A DNA stretch of 64,000 nt from Balanoglossus misakiensis. Lineage: Eukaryota; Hemichordata. The stretch's first letter is position 1; each line of letters opens with the position of its first letter. The stretch spans positions 10,912,001 to 10,976,000 of the forward strand of contig CM082582.2 of the NCBI GenBank assembly GCA_040954595.2. Reading direction: 5' to 3'. Below, piece after piece: positions 1 through 12,000 of the stretch. The notes under the pieces were generated by a model, which was not told the DNA's origin, searched no databases, and saw only the letters and a list, made by a program, of their open reading frames with translations. A program made the position numbers and the translations under genes.

Positions 1-219
1 GTTTTCGAAATGTGTATATAGGCCTAGTTAGATTCGTATTCAAATACATGTACAATGTAGGTTTAAATCAAATTACGTAACAATGGAGGTAGAAGACGTA
101 ACAAAATCTGTTGTTTTGACGACAATGGGCTGCAGTTCGAGCTGGTAGAAACATGCACACATTCCAGGTTACCGATCCTCCATGATTTCTACAGGGTTGT
201 ACTATGCCAAAAATCGTTG

Positions 220-277
220 AACAACTGGTCAAATACTCGTCGAAATTTTCGGGACTGCTAAGGTACCCAAATAGCAT
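220..277 (-). pseudogene. Possible relic of a second FABP first exon
   Basis: On the minus strand, downstream of the intact FABP gene, an open stretch reads FGYLSSPENFDEYLTS. This resembles FABP exon 1 (K-x-x-S-S-E-N-F-D-E-Y-L-x-x) with one extra residue (Pro). The rest of the 69-codon frame is not FABP-like and no matching second exon is visible nearby. It could be a decayed tandem duplicate or a chance match. The resemblance is short. Confidence 0.22.
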
Positions 278-504
278 GATTGCGCTTCGTGTAATTATTG
301 CAATTTCTATATCATATTACGTGTTAGACGAAGCTAAAATAATGTCATCACCACTATCAAGAATTTGTCATGTTCCAAACATTAAATCATTCACTAGTAA
401 AGTCTGTTCAAAAATGCAAAACCGTACTCTGTGTCCGCAGTTCTCCGTCATCAGCTTGTCTTCTAGTCAATCAGTCAGTCAGACACACAGCGAACGTACG
501 TTTC

Positions 505-906
505 TTACGCCTTGTTGAAGAAACGCCTAGCGGTGACATCTCCCTTGGTTAGAGTCATCACCAACTGTCCGTCGATGATCTGTCTGGTTACCACGGGCCC
601 CGACGAGTCGTCGACGGTTTCCACAGTCAGAACATCATTCTCGTAGCTGGCCACCACCTTCCTCTTTTTCCCATCAGGCCCGCCCTCTTCAAAGGGCTCG
701 CCAAGCTTAAAAGAGCTTTTCATCGTCTTTATGCTCGTACTGGTGGTGGTAGTCCAGGTGTCGTCGTCGCCGATGGTTATTTCCACGCTCGGCGACGTGG
801 ATGCGGCGATTTTTCTCACCACGATGCCCACGCCGAGGGCACTGAGAAAATTCTCCAAGTTTTCGCTGTGGTCGTGCTTCCATTTTCCGGCTATTGGCGG
901 AGACAT
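505..906 (-). CDS. Fatty-acid-binding protein (FABP/CRABP family), intronless
   Basis: A single uninterrupted reading frame encodes 133 aa, the normal length of a cytosolic FABP, a ten-stranded beta-barrel that carries fatty acids, retinoids or similar ligands. The N-terminus (AGKWKHDHSENLENFLSALG) aligns with the family start G-x-W-K-x-x-x-S-E-N-F-D-x-Y-L-x-x-x-G, and VVRKIAAS follows as in FABPs. The C-terminus GDVTARRFFNKA aligns with the usual G-V-T-S-T-R-x-Y-x-x-A. The ligand-binding Arg of the R-x-Y pair is kept, but Tyr is replaced by Phe. The family signature is loose (His where a hydrophobic residue is usual). Family members normally have four exons, whereas here the whole protein is one exon. 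The chosen ATG at 906 is the first in frame and gives the expected N-terminus. I cannot say which paralogue it is, so no symbol is given. Confidence 0.88.
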   Translation of the reverse strand: MSPPIAGKWKHDHSENLENFLSALGVGIVVRKIAASTSPSVEITIGDDDTWTTTTSTSIKTMKSSFKLGEPFEEGGPDGKKRKVVASYENDVLTVETVDDSSGPVVTRQIIDGQLVMTLTKGDVTARRFFNKA

Positions 907-2925
907 TTTCTACGGTCGTCGGCGAGCTGAGCTGTCAGTTGCGTGTCAAAAGACTTGTCTGTAGAGGATCAATGGTCGACCTTGGAAAGCATTTGAAATA
1001 TATTATGCTAAATTCTGCAATTGTCTGCATTCACAGGTCGACCATAAGACCCCCAGTCTATGCGAGTGTATGAGTTACATGAGAGAGTCTTCAGGTCACA
1101 CTGTCCCCGCTCTTTCAGTAACGAATGAACACACTAGACCAATTCAATTGAAGGCATTGTGCTGCTTTTTGGGGACAGCACTTAAAAAGGTTCAGGTAGA
1201 AACCATATCGCACAGCGCCAGTGTCCCTATGAGCAGCTGCCGTGAAATGAAGATGATCGAAATGATGTCCGTGCGACCTTGGAGACTTCAATTAAAATTA
1301 TGAGAAAAAAAAACATGTGATATACAAGTTCTATAAAACACACAAAAATGTGATATCTGTCAGTTTTAGAATAAAATGCAATCCCTTCACGAAAAACGTT
1401 CCCCAACCACACAATCGTCCAATGCTATAACGCCCTCAACGGCGAAGAAAGCCAACAAATTCTTAAGCCCGTCATGTGAGGCTATGCAGATTTCTTGCTT
1501 TTATACATACAACTATATTCTGAAGGGGAAAAATGAGAATTCAAGATAATGACAAGCAAAATTTGTGTTTAACATTTTTATTTTCATCAGTGATGTTACA
1601 ATTTTACACTTTTCTATGTTAAACAAATTCTAGATTATAGGGGGTTGGAACACATCTTGACATAAAATTGTTCACATGGGATGGTTTCCTTATGATTTCA
1701 CTCCACCTGAGATGTCAGAAATTGGTATATATAATACATGTACATTCCAATGTATGATCAGATATCAATTTCAGAACGTCTGTGAAACACATGATCCAGG
1801 TAGCTATATAATAGATCAGGCAAACATAGATCAACGTCTTCTTGGTTGACGTGTCCCATGATTAGGTTATGTGTGACTAAAACAAAAGTAAAAGATGCAC
1901 TAAAATGAAACATTTAAAAACTCCACTCAAACAAAATAACATGAAAGCAAATGCTTCTAGAATATTCTGATATATGTTAAAAGGACAGTTGAAGAACTGT
2001 ACAAGCAAAACACTATCATGATTTTGAAAGATATTACTCAATTGACTACAGAGAAAATAACGTCTTAATTCATGCATTGTCAGTGTTGACCCGTAGAGGG
2101 CGCTATACACAATGAAATCAGTCCCCTTTTGTATCATGGCCGATGAGGTATTTTGGATTTTACAAACAAATGGACAGATTTGTATCTTTAAAACCAACTG
2201 ACCACAATTTCTGATTACATTACAAGGTTTATATTATTTTACCAATCCCCTTCACTCAAGGGGCCATTGACAAAAACAAACATTGTGATGCAATATAAAC
2301 ATGAAAATAATTTAAGTTACTGATGCGCAATACAATATTTTCATCCGAGTTATTTTGCTTTACAACTAAAAAATTACATCCCAGCGATAATTATTTTCTA
2401 TTCTTTACAAATCAAGAAATAGTGAAAATAAAAATCTCAGTGATACACTTCATCTTTTAGGAAAAAATAAATTCTGCTGAAAATATTGTATTGTATAAAA
2501 TCACAAGTAGATCTGACCTGGTTTCACCATGTTTGCATTGTTTGTGTATTTCATAAACAACAGACATGGGTACTGTTATCCACAAATATCGTCTTAGCGA
2601 ATGACATATAAAAATCTGATGTAGTAAAGCCACAAATTACACAACAGGATTCCTCACAAAATATAAATACCTGTACTAAAAGCTAAAACATAATACATCC
2701 AGTCTGACCATCCGAAACTACAGACACTGGAGTATCTATGGCAAAACACACTACCAAAATTCCTTTCCGGTTTAATATAAATAATATGGTTTACACACAC
2801 ACGCATGCACCATTCATATAAATAAAACAAGGGACGTTCCTAATACTGTTACACATTTGCTAAAAAAATACGAACCCAACTGATGTATATATACATATAT
2901 ATGATGCACTGTACATTTATCAAGT
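907..2925. other. Intergenic region; probable 3' UTR of PNP
   Basis: No convincing coding exon lies here on either strand. The stretch is AT-rich. On the minus strand a canonical AATAAA (TTTATT on the plus strand near 1577) could end the PNP transcript, giving a 3' UTR of about 1.3 kb, and the FABP promoter should lie at about 907-1100. A minus-strand frame at 1877-2197 has low-complexity hydrophobic content and no family resemblance. Confidence 0.4.
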
Positions 2926-5900
2926 TTAGGATATAATGGCGTTGTTATTCACAATGGGTTCAGGTAATCTCTCGACAAAGGCGGCCATTAGATTTTGCAT
3001 GCCAATGGCTGCATTCTTTCCAGCCTCTAATACTTCCTCATGGTTTGCTTCTTCGTCACTGTCGTACTCCAGGATGCACTTGTTGGTGATCAGGGACATC
3101 CCAAAGACTCGCATGCCGCAGTGTCTGGCTATGACCACCTCGGGGCACGTGCTCATTCCTATGAAAAAAGGCAACAGATTTTAGTCACATGTACCAACTA
3201 CGGTTTGGTAAGATTACAACATGGGCCAATGACATAACTTACCAACAGCGTCGGCACCAGCGGCTCTCAAGAATCGGAGTTCAGCTGGCGTTTCAAACGA
3301 CGGACCCGACAAGTTGACGTATACGCCCTCTCTGATCAAGTTCTCCATCTGTAGCTCTTTGGCAACCTTGGTTACCAACTGTCGTAACTCTCTGTCGTAG
3401 GCCTTGGACAATGCTGGAAAGCGTGGACCAAAACTGTATTTGCATGAAAGGAAAAACAAAAACATTACCAAGTTAGACAATGAACTGGCAACTTTGCAAT
3501 TAACTAACGACAACAACCGGCATATCATGCTGCTTGGATTCAAATCCCAGCTCCATATCTTAAAAAGCTTGCACTGGTGTGTTTAGCTTTGTCACCAGAG
3601 TGACGACCCCACAAATTCTCGAGTTGCCTCTTAAAACAGCATCTTCCTTTGATAAATGTTTGGGAAACAGCGGAGTGCGGGCATTCATTACTACCTCATT
3701 TTCAGCTTAAATCTTATCACACAAGCAAACTGGGGCCAGACCTGTCACATTAACCCCAATTAGCTATAGAAGATTTACAGCACGCCTGAATGTGTTGCTA
3801 AGAAACATATCCACCGTAATGAGGAACAAAGTTTTATATGTTATACACATATAATGGCTGCTGATGACACAGCATTTTGGAACGCATAGTCTATTTACTA
3901 AACAACAATCAACAATGTTGCAGTCCTGGAAATAAACAACCTCTCAGGGCTCCCTAGCTTAAGAAAGGCAAGCAATATGACTGACAGAATTCATCTTATT
4001 GGTCCTCATGAAAAATTTCAAAATTCTGGCAACGCCACTATGAAGACCATAAACCACTGATATTGCTTCTGCTTATCAGGTTTTTTCCAGCAAATTTTTA
4101 GAGTCAATATTTGTTCTCCCCAGTTTATCTGTAAAATCGTTAGACTGGGTTGTAAAAACTGACTGAACTTGGTGAATTGAAACGAAAATTGAGGTTTCGT
4201 TATGTTGTTTTAAAAATAGCCATTACCGGTAGGTCATTCATCATTCTTTAACATTTGCATTAGAGATTTCTGCAGCATGTTGTGTTAATGTATGTACTGG
4301 TAATGTAACCGTGGTTACATCGATTTGTCCACAAAGTCCGTCTGAGCTCTTACTAAATGATGGGATACATACAACTGTAGCTATAAGCAGAAATATTTGA
4401 CCAGGTTAATCCTCTTTGCCATAGTTAACATATTTAAAATACAAACGTGTTTATGTCATCTATTAAATCTTCGGCATGACTTACAGTGTATAAGTTACTA
4501 AAATGTTGTGACTACCATGAAAAAATATTTGGTCTGTTTAGTCTGCAAGTTAGTGTGTTGACAGTGTCTGATACTCACCTTTCTTCGTTGGGTCCAACCA
4601 GAGGGTGAAAGCCTGCCATTCCGGTCAAATTGATGTGGTCTTTGATCACCATGAAGTCGCCCACGCTGTAGCTAGGGTTGATCCCTCCTGCAGCGTTGGT
4701 CAATATCACCGTGTGCACGCCCAACAGTTTCATGACTCGTATTGGGACTGTAATCTGTACGAGGAGAAAGTGAAGAACAATTTCGATTAAATTACCACTG
4801 TTGGTTACTTTTTTTTATAGAGATTTCACAGTAAACATCAACCTCCTTCAACATGGTGACTGAAATACACAGAATTTTTGTAAAAGCGAAACTAGAATCT
4901 TCTATGTTGGCACAGATGTTTATCTACATGATCGCAATCTAGACACAACCAACTTTTTTATTTTTCAACAAATGTACTATAGCAACGGCAGGATTCTCGT
5001 GAACAACACATTCTGTTTTGCCAACTGAAATATTCTTAATGTGGTAGAAGACATATTAGTGTAAAATCTAACTGGGTGGTCAAGGGAAGCCTTAAGTTTG
5101 GAGGGAGGCCAATACATCGGATGTTCAACCTACCCAAAATAAATTTACAATCCAGATAAATAAAATAAAACACAAATTTTGAATCTGTCCTCACTGTACC
5201 TTCCATGCTGGATAGCCCTCGTAAAAGTGAAAGCGTCCCTGCATGCAAACAACAGGCTTGCCACCTAACAGTCCAAACACTAGCTGGCCAGCGTGTCCAG
5301 GCACTGCAAGAGAAAATGTGAAGAGGTTGGAGTTTAGTAAAAGGTTAACACCACAAAATACAATTACAGAGAGACCACGCAGAACACAAAGGAGTCATTG
5401 CTTCACGTTACCTGTGCTGACGGGAAACTTGGGAATGCTTTTGTATGCAATCTTGTCAGCATCTTCAAGTTTGTCAACCAATCCGCCCAACCCTGACCCG
5501 CAGACGATCCCGATCTTTGGACTGTGATTCGTCTTGCCTTTCAAGTACTTTAGAATCTCTGTGTAATCCTCATCAGTAAATCTGTAGAACAGGGAAAATT
5601 AAATCATTATCTACCAATACCTCGACTCGCTTGCTGTTGGTGTTTGTCAGGCTGGCTCATGTATGTAGTGGCTAACTTTGTATTGTAAACGAGTCAAGCA
5701 CAGTCACAAATAAATGCATCGGGAGCGTGACAGTTTCAGAACAGTTATCTCCACCATCAGTGTCCTGCCACAGGTCACTTATCAATTCATGATAACCGCA
5801 ATTCAGTCTTCAACCAGAAGGGACAGAGGGGATGCCCATTAAGATATTAAACGATAAATCTACACACTTCAAACGCTTGCGACAGCGACCTATCCATTTG

Positions 5901-7891
5901 CTTATCTCTTTGTCGGTGTCCCACAGGTTATCTTTTCATAGATTCTCTTTTATTCTGACATGCTATTATTCCAAGACTGCTGACTTAACAAATTTCCAGA
6001 AACACCAGAGTCCGAACTGCCTGACTTTTTCATCTGGAAATCCTGCCCTTATCGTCGCGCCATAGTGCTGAATTTCAACTTTTGGTGCCTCCTCCCCCTG
6101 CAACAAGGTAGGCAGGTAATCGTGTTTTTCATGAAATAAAAAACTACATTTGAGGATGCATAACATATAATTTAATAAGTATGGCCTAAATATGTATCAA
6201 GTTCTAAGTTAGGGTCCAGGGGCCCTGTCTTAGTAGGACAAACTGAAACATTCATTATTAATGAATGTTTCAGTTTGTTGATCCATATACTCATGATTTA
6301 TCATTTCACAGATGTGGCCTGTAACCAGCAGAGAGCATTTGCTAATTCTGTCGGTGCCATTTTGGTAATCCTATATGTTGCCACGTGTGCAAGTGACTGT
6401 GACCTACTTTAGGGGGTGGTCAACATACAGTACAATGCCCCATTGGATAAACTGATTAACCAGTCAGTCAACTGGAAACAGGGCTGTTCTGCCAAGGCCC
6501 AGGCTGGCTGACAGCATCTCCCATCTCGGGCAGACAGGGCTGTTGTGATATAGGAGTTGTTGATAAACGTTATGCCAACAGGTTATCATGATGCGTAATA
6601 GGTTATCATTACAACAGTATTCAAAGATAACATTCATCAGATAAAAACTACATATCATATGAAGAATTTAACTTTCCTAATCTTTCACTTATGTTTGCCG
6701 CATGTTAGTAAAAAGGGGGTGGGGTATTATGTGTCATATTCAGGTCTACTCAAAACTTTGTTCATTAATTGCAAGGAGAATCACTGACGATAATTTTTCT
6801 TTATCAATTATCCTAATAGCATGCCTTACATGCTAATATTGCTTGTAAACAAAGACAAAAGTATAAAAGCCAACATTCACATACCAGACAATACATTAAA
6901 TAATGGTTTTTGTTCCCCTTTGGCTTTGTGAGACTAAGTTACTTCCTTTGAGGTATAGTGTCCACAGTCATCACATGTGAAGACATGTACAATTTGTAAA
7001 AATATATACATTGTATTGCAGTAGTGTAATAATGCAAATACGGTAGCTGGCTATTATTCGGAACAAGTACAATACCATGTACAGTAGTACAAATGCAGTT
7101 TTATGGAGAATTTGCAAAAATATAGAAAGTCATCTCTGCCATCCACCATCTGTGTTTAATCATACCATTCTTAGTTTCTGAGGTAATATAACATATAACC
7201 AGCAACTGAAGGTCATATACATGTAATACTAGCTACACTAAACAGCCTGTGTGACCCGTTCTGCTTTTTCACGTCTATGGATGATGATCCAGCTAGCTCC
7301 TAGACCCATCACAGACGGAAAACTTGGATATGCCAATTATTTCATTTATTCGCCCTCGGCTTTTGTCAAGTAAAAAATCGGAAACATGTGCTTGTCTGAC
7401 TGCCACGCCGCAGCGCCAATTTATGTCAATGACACAAATTAACATGTAATTATAATATAGCGGTAGTGTAGGTGTGAGTGCGTCATTTAGGCTGTCATGG
7501 TCGCAACGCTGACGCAAAGAGGATGTTCAATATGCAACGGTGACTCTCTGCGCGGCCGTGACTGGCTTAAATCTGAATCCAAAATAACGCCAGACATTAC
7601 AGGACTAATGTATCTCTGTTAGTACACGTCTACATCCGACACTACCCCCACTGTTGGCATCTGAGTAGTCCGTGCCATGTTGTTTATCGTAATCGACACA
7701 CGGCGTGGCCCTTGTGAATGAAACACGAACATAAACAAAACAGCAATACGCGCGCCAAAATCCATCGCTTATTTGTAAAGGTTCGACACGCTAAAAGGGC
7801 ATGATCACATACATTTGGCCTTTTCTAAGGATGTGCTATACTTTGACTTCAATATATCTCTCCTCCAGACCTACCTTTTCTCGTCAGCCAT
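2926..7891 (-). CDS. PNP: Purine nucleoside phosphorylase
   Basis: This enzyme performs phosphorolysis of inosine and guanosine to the base plus ribose-1-phosphate, in cytosolic purine salvage. Six coding exons join in frame: 7875-7891, 5412-5581, 5200-5303, 4579-4754, 3243-3433 and 2926-3158, giving 296 aa against 289 in human PNP. Key residues are present with a constant +2 offset from human numbering: phosphate loop CGSGLGGL (Ser35), GRFHFYEGY (His88), TNAAGG, GPSFET (Glu203), GMSTCPE, SLITNK (Asn245) and [11 protein letters not shown] (His259). These identify the trimeric PNP class (PNP/MTAP family), and Glu203 plus Asn245 indicate a 6-oxopurine-specific PNP rather than MTAP. Exon 1 codes only MADEKR; its donor (AAAAG|gtaggt) and the exon 2 acceptor (ctacag|ATTTACTG) rejoin perfectly. 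Intron 1 is about 2.3 kb and holds a 41-bp palindrome. Confidence 0.97.
6238..6278. repeat. 41-bp palindrome in PNP intron 1
   Basis: Two perfect 20-bp arms flank a single central T (6258). The left arm begins acaaactgaaac and the right arm is its exact reverse complement, ending gtttcagtttgt. The match stops at both outer edges. It could be the core of a small MITE, a fold-back scar of a repair event, or a transcribed hairpin. No target-site duplication is obvious. Confidence 0.9.
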
Positions 7892-9081
7892 GGCAATATT
7901 GATATTATGAACCACGATCGTAATATACACCGGCGCGGCGTGTGTCTGGTCTGTGTATGATCAAGTACGCAGATACCATTGGCACTCACGTGACGGACAC
8001 ACCTCTTTATGACGAACATGGATTGGATAATGAACGGGTCAAAGGTTATAACCAAATTTCATATAAGTGATGTGTCCCCGATATCAGCCTACCTTCGTCA
8101 ACAAAATATGCCAATATGGCCAGAATACACTTGTTCGTTGGTTCAAAATGTCTAACTATAATGCAAGATATTTATAAAATGGTTGTATTTTACACGTATC
8201 AACTTTAATGAAAAGACAGACATCCGTGATTTGACTCTAATTTGATAGAGTTTCTCCGCACCGCTCTACTACAATGTTCATTATTACTCACCTAAAAGGT
8301 TCTGGTTGATATTCCAGCATAGTCTAAATGCGGAAGTGGTTACATGTGTCTGGCCTCTACTCAAAACCGCCTCAAAACTGCAATTGCCCGTCGCTTGTAG
8401 CCTGTTTGACCACACTGAGTATATAACTTGACGGTTGCTACATAAATCAGTATGCTGTTTTATATTTTCTCTCCATTTTAAGTGTTAAAATGACGTTTTA
8501 TTCAACAAAATGTCGACGTGTATCTAAACTGAGTGAGTGTGTACATTGCAGTATGTGGTTGGAGCTGCCTTGATATTTTTCCTGGTTTTGAAGGGGAAAA
8601 CCAGTTTGTAGCCCAACTCCAGACACCAGGCAAAACCTCGAGCTAGCTATGGTACTTCATAACGAATGTCCATCATTACCAACCCAATCACACCGTGACA
8701 CGCCCACTACATGCGCATACCCTCAATACCTTGCTGCAGACCCACAGCTTGGCCCTGCCACTCCCTTGACTGTTTGTGCAGCCAGTGGCAGGGCCGGGCT
8801 ATGAATCCTCTGCAACTCAACACTTTGAAATGTTAAATCAGTGTTTGATCTCAAGAATAAGCCCTGCAACAAAACATTCAGCCAATTTAATTCGAAATAA
8901 AAAAGTGTATATCTAGTATCTAGTAGGAGTAATCAAAAGTATATAAAATGTTAATATTGCAGTGTTTCTAAAGTAAATTTTTCATATTTCAACAGGATTG
9001 ACGTGTTTGTGTGTGGACACAACACAGCTGATCAAGAACCAAGCTTTCCATGCGACTTCAGGGTGACTCGACAGCAAGAAC
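7892..9081. promoter_or_regulatory. Shared upstream region between divergent PNP and CLPTM1L
   Basis: These 1.2 kb separate the PNP start codon (minus) from the CLPTM1L start codon (plus), so both promoters should lie inside it. No coding exon is visible. A tttcaacag acceptor-like site just before 8996 suggests that CLPTM1L may have an upstream noncoding exon spliced to one containing its ATG at 9082. A strong short hairpin lies at 8743-8803. Confidence 0.5.
8743..8803. repeat. Short hairpin upstream of CLPTM1L
   Basis: Arms 8751-8762 (ggccctgccact) and 8784-8795 (agtggcagggcc) are perfectly complementary around a 21-nt loop. On the plus-strand transcript the stem extends outward by two G-U pairs, C-G, G-C and A-U to about 17 pairs, then a mismatch and two more pairs. 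It could be a small pre-miRNA-like hairpin or a simple inverted repeat. No conservation data are available to me. Confidence 0.75.
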
Positions 9082-12000
9082 ATGAAACTTTCCTTTGGAG
9101 CAGTTGTGAACTATGCTATACTTTTTTTATTTTTAGCATACATTCTGCATTCAGTGGTCACACTGTATGACTTATTCTACCCCTCACAATGCAAACAGAG
9201 TGATAAAAGGAAATGCATCGGACCTTATCTGGCGAAAAAGCCAAAATTAGAAGTAAGTTAACTGAGATTGAGAATCAAAGCATACAAGCGTTCGGTATCC
9301 CTGTTTTGTAACAAAGTTCAAGATGATTTTGTTTCATTTTTGTAGTTGAATGTGTACACATCAATTCGAGGAAATGATGCTAGCAGCAAAAACAAGAAAT
9401 TATTATTATCTGTAGAAGATTTCAACGTTGAAGAGAGCTTTGAAAGGTGGGTCTGCCAGCTTGCATTCAATCTTCATTTGACTGTACACATGATTTATGA
9501 CAGTTTTCTTTTTGAAGCTTATTGTAGCGTTAACTCAACAGTGAAAGAAATACTTTTTCTGTTACAATTTGATTCCAGAGATATTAACGTTACACTGCCC
9601 ACAAAGACCGTCAAGAATGGTACCTTGTATGCGTACGTCTACATCAGCCCTAGGGGGCAAGTACCTTTCCAAAACAAGTTGTCTTCCGTCCAAGTGTCAA
9701 GATTGACAGTGTATACAGTACCACAAACACAGTATATTAATTTAATGAGTGCAACAGGAGAGGAAGCGGTATGTTGAAGTTTTAATATGGTTATTTCTCC
9801 TTTCATTTGGGGTTTTATAGTGGATAACCCATTAACAGGGGTCAGTTTTGTAAGATAGCAACTGTTCTAGCTTTTCTCACCCCCCCCCCCCCTTTTCTAC
9901 AGAAAAATACCAGCCAAGTTGTGAAGAAGCCAGTGTCCCACTGGAAACCTGAACTCAAGATAGGAGTCGTGAGTGACATGCAAACATTTGATCGATACGG
10001 CATACCAAAGGATGTGTACATCTACCTCAGGTGAGGCATTTTCTCACATTTGAGGTGAGATTGTGAGTGACAGATTTCTGTAGCGGTGGTTTAGATTCTG
10101 TAGTAAATTTACATGTTGTCCGACACACACACAAAAACATGTACATGCAATTCATCACATCATACTACATCATCTACTTACAAAACTCAAATGCAGGTTG
10201 TGTGTTGCAGTAATAGTGATGGCATATAAATGTACGGTATACGTCTCCATCATTCCTGTTGACAGGACCACACCCGAGGGGGACTATCTCCCTCTCCTCT
10301 ATGTGGATGAAATCAGCTCACGACTGAAAGACTTGCAGGTAAGGTTTACATTTCGCTCTCCTACAAGTCGATGACTGGTTTCAGTTTTGATTTTGACCAC
10401 TTTATGATAATTCCACGGAGAAATTACCAGAGACAAAATCATGGCAACAGTGGCCCACTTTTATCCCTAAAAACAAAGATAAGACACCAAAACAAATGAC
10501 CTTAAGTTCAACCTTGTTCAGACAAGTAAATGGGAGGCTGGATAAAATGATTTTGATTGATTGATCTTATGTCACCAATTGAACATTCACGTGTTGCACT
10601 ATGTCACCTGAGAGTTCACAAGGTTAACCTGAGAGCGTTCTGTTTTCTTTTTTGTTGACAGGAAATCAAGAGTAATGTGACCGAGATGCCATTGCACGTC
10701 GAATATAAACCCATGTCGATAGGGAAACTACGTCTGTACACAACCATGCAGGAGAGTCTGAGAACTTTACAAAGTTTAGGTAAATACACGTACAGCCTTG
10801 AAATGTCTGAATCGTGTACGTCCTTGCGAGGGACAAGCTGTTTGTTGACAAAGTGTTCTGTTTGTGCAACAAATGTGACTATAATGTCACAAGAGAGTGA
10901 GTGAGATCATATCACAAGGTGACCTTGTCATGAGAAAGAGCCAGACATGCAGACAGACAGACAGACAGATAGCAACAGACTGACAGATAGTCAGACAGAC
11001 AGACAAACAACAAACATAGACAGACCATGGATGTACGACTGTGGTTTGTCCATGTACAGATAGAAAGTAGTATGTTCTCTTCTACTGGACTCTGTGACCT
11101 TGCTCAAAGACTGTTTGTATTGACTTTTTCCTCTTACGCAAAGTCCATGGATCATGTGCTATCTCTTTTTTTTGGATTTTATTTGTTTTTCAGGTTTTAC
11201 TGAAAAGGATACTGATGATGTCAAGGGCATTTTTGTAGACACAAGTTTTTATCTCTTAGCTTTAACCTTCTTTGTTTCTGCATGTCATGTAAGTATTAAA
11301 GATGCATTGTCAAGTGGACATGAAAGATGGATTCCCAGTTCAGCTTTTGTGGTTGTGATACCATAAAATTCCAAATATTGAAAGTTTCTGGGAATAATAA
11401 ACTGGAATCGTGCATTAATTAGTCTATCAGTAAAGCGTCATTTTACAGCGCAAAAAGTTGATCAATTTCATCTAAAATCTGTGTCTTGCTTTTGAATAAC
11501 TCTTTTCTTTACTTTTTTAAAGATCTTGTTCGATTTCTTGGCGTTCAAGAATGATATATATTTTTGGAAAGGAAGGGAGTCCATGATTGGCCTCTCAACA
11601 AGAACAGGTGAGCGAAGTTTAGAGTTATATTTTATGCATAATTTCTTCACATGTCATGATCAAGTAGATATCCTCTGCCCAACACTTTGAAGAAAATGAC
11701 AATTCCTGCTCAACCCTACTTATCGTAACTTAAGTTTTTCCTGCCAGAAACTGCTACACAGCATTCAAAAACCCCCTTTTTGTTGTTTTCCTAAACAGTT
11801 GTGTACAGAGCAGTGAGTCAAGTGATAATATTCCTGTATTTGATGGATGAACAGACGAGTATGTTGGTACTTGTGCCAGCTGGCATTGGCACTGTAATCG
11901 AGGTGAGTGCAGACACACTTAGTATACACATTTGAACTGTTATGAAGAACGTGTACTGAAAATGGTTAAGACTACTTTTTGCATGAGACCCATACTACAC

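Noticed and set aside
1877-2197. 106-codon minus-strand frame with hydrophobic end
   Set aside because: It lies in the presumed PNP 3' UTR, is AT-rich and low in complexity, and resembles no known protein.
4298-4326. Small palindrome around gtaaccgtggttac
   Set aside because: Only seven paired bases per arm, as expected by chance several times in a window of this size.
5966-6166. Minus-strand frame containing [20 protein letters not shown], preceded by an acceptor-like cttgttgcag, inside PNP intron 1
   Set aside because: PNP exons 1 and 2 rejoin perfectly without it, the peptide does not resemble PNP, and the possible donor (gttaagt) is only moderate. It could be a rare alternative exon but there is no support.
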